In this document: positions 62,743 through 64,000 of the stretch, in pieces | Layout of the letters: the number at the start of each line of letters is the position of its first letter | How positions within the stretch are numbered: the first letter of the stretch is position 1 | Origin: Echinometra lucunter | Lineage: Eukaryota; Echinodermata; Echinoidea; Camarodonta; Echinometridae | Length of the DNA: 64,000 nt | Assembly (NCBI GenBank): GCA_029962745.1 | Contig: CM057158.1 | Coordinates: forward strand, 15,615,173-15,679,172 | Direction of reading: 5' to 3' | Notes under the pieces: generated by a model | Told to the model about the DNA's origin: nothing | Databases searched by the model: none | The model's input: only the letters and a program-made list of their open reading frames with translations | Made by a program: the position numbers and the translations under genes

Positions 62743-63217
62743 AATTGGTTGGGTGGAGAGAGAGAGGGAAATCAAGAGACCAAACAAGTTTTTGTTCTAT
62801 GAAGGAATGAGACATATTCCCTCATATGCATTCTTCAGTCAATTTGCACTTATGCTTTGGCAGCATATAAATTTTCAAAACTTACAAGTAGTAGTATGTG
62901 TATCATGTTTTTTTTAAAAAAGACCTGTTATTTTAATTATTTCAAGAACTAACCACTGAATATGCACTTGTCGCCAAGTAACTGCCAATTTTACAGCACA
63001 AAGAATAACATATAATATGTTCGTAAATATTAGGAATCAAGATTTTTTAAAATGTCAGACATATATATATATATATATACATATATAACTTTTCATTATA
63101 ATGATCTGCATTGTCTATTAATAAATAAAAAGCGATAAACGAAATTACCTACAGATTTCTGCTATGATTAAATTGCTCATCTCAGTATTAAACGTATTAA
63201 TCTTACATGGATGCTCC

Positions 63218-63807
63218 TTACGGGTTCTGATGTGTTGCCTCCTCATAAGAGGGAGGAGGAGGCATGTCCTGAGAATGCGGATCCTGCGTGGGGTAATGCG
63301 GGAATCCTTGTTGGAGTGACAAATCTTGCATCTGGTTGGCTGAGGAGAACGGTGCGAATCCCGCCGGTGGAGGGGCTGATGGGGGCACCCATGATACACC
63401 CCATGCTGGATTTCCCGGAACGCTCCCCTCTATTCCTGTTGTGTTTAAAGTCTCTGCTGGAGCAGTAGCCATCGGTAGATGTCCTTGTTGGTTCTGGGGT
63501 AGGGGTAGTGTTACGTTAGTGGTGTTCTTAGAGTTCCAGCCATTGAATCCAGTGGTGTTACGGATCACAGGACTAGCAGGGTAGCCTTGGTTACCTGCTT
63601 CAAGAGGACTACCGCTAGATTCGTCCATGCTTGAGGGATACTGCAGGTGAAGGGTAGTTTCCTGTGCAATGGCGAGTTGTTGTTGTTGTTGTAGTTGTTC
63701 CTGTTGATGTCGTTCGCGCTTTTTCTTGTAAAAAGCCCAAGTCATGAAACAGCCAGCCACCAAGAAAAATATTACCCAAACATACTTCGGTACGAATTCA
63801 TCGCTTT
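63218..63807 (-). CDS. Single-pass membrane protein with PPxY tail, last exon (partial)
   Basis: The acceptor 'tttctctctgcttcag' precedes 63807, and the frame then runs 196 codons to a TAA at 63218-63220. It begins SDEFVPKY, followed by a transmembrane segment (VWVIFFLVAGCFMTWAF), a basic stop-transfer (YKKKRER), a Gln-rich stretch and a Pro/Asn-rich cytosolic tail ending PPPPSYEEATHQNP. PPSY is a WW-domain ligand of the kind bound by NEDD4-family ubiquitin ligases. The layout resembles WBP1/VOPP1/Shisa-type adaptors, whose Cys-rich ectodomain would lie in upstream exons beyond this window. I cannot name the gene. Confidence 0.7.
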
Positions 63808-64000
63808 CTGAAGCAGAGAGAAATAGCATGTAAAATAAGATATTTTCATCATGTGTAAGAAAGTTTGTGTAAATTGAATGGCTCAAACAATTCTAAGCGA
63901 GTAAAATTAACGTTTCCCCGAAGAGTAACCCTTCATTTGCTATAATGACAGTCAATAGGCCTACTGTTAGTATAACCCGACATCTCCCACTTTCAAAAGT
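63808..64000 (-). other. Intron upstream of the PPxY protein's last exon
   Basis: Begins with a good polypyrimidine tract and AG on the minus strand. No further exon is visible before the window ends. Confidence 0.5.

Larger units (their letters stand above)
58795..63217. other. Intergenic DNA between ACOT8 and the PPxY protein gene
   Basis: Converging 3' ends with no further gene supported. It holds a dispersed repeat at 60003-60345, a nested MITE pair at 60571-60870, an AT microsatellite at 62172-62221 and a G run at 62703-62742. The sides presumably contain 3' UTRs. Confidence 0.5.

Overview
The window is eukaryotic animal DNA: intron-rich genes with GT-AG splice sites, AT-rich introns, many palindromic DNA-transposon remnants, microsatellites and a tRNA-headed SINE. 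Protein similarity and repeat style suggest a marine deuterostome, most likely an echinoderm such as a sea urchin. That species call is inference.

Four complete genes and one partial gene can be assembled exon by exon with consistent reading phase. (1) TPX2, minus strand, 20377 to 5436: 14 coding exons, 954 residues, a mitotic spindle assembly factor and Aurora-A activator. (2) NAPG (gamma-SNAP), plus strand, 26743 to 35824: 10 exons, 317 residues, a SNARE-recycling adaptor. (3) MEAK7/TLDC1, minus strand, 50778 to 44398: 8 exons, 505 residues, a TLDc-domain protein with a myristoylation-type start. (4) ACOT8, plus strand, 52423 to 58794: 6 exons, 353 residues (316 from a second start), a peroxisomal-type acyl-CoA thioesterase. 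(5) The last exon of a minus-strand single-pass membrane protein with a PPxY tail, 63807 to 63218. TPX2/NAPG and MEAK7/ACOT8 are two head-to-head pairs. The genes have unrelated housekeeping roles, so no shared pathway is implied.

Space between and within genes is mostly mobile DNA. A 4.2 kb inverted repeat (22329-26492) lies between TPX2 and NAPG. A palindromic Tc1-type element with a broken transposase lies at 37436-39404. An 8-bp-TSD element sits in the last NAPG intron. Several MITE families recur, and two are nested. A LINE reverse-transcriptase remnant lies in TPX2 intron 1. A (TTCG)n block of about 200 bp lies in MEAK7 intron 3.

The most unusual signal is recurrent tandem duplication of the 3' end of coding exons. 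TPX2 exon 12 has a 96-bp unit present 8 times, ACOT8 exon 5 has a 143-bp unit present 3 times plus a partial copy, and the TPX2 terminal exon has a unit of about 123 bp present 3 times. In the two internal cases each copy keeps the 5' splice donor. The ACOT8 copies could act as in-frame 105-bp cassette exons carrying the catalytic serine block.
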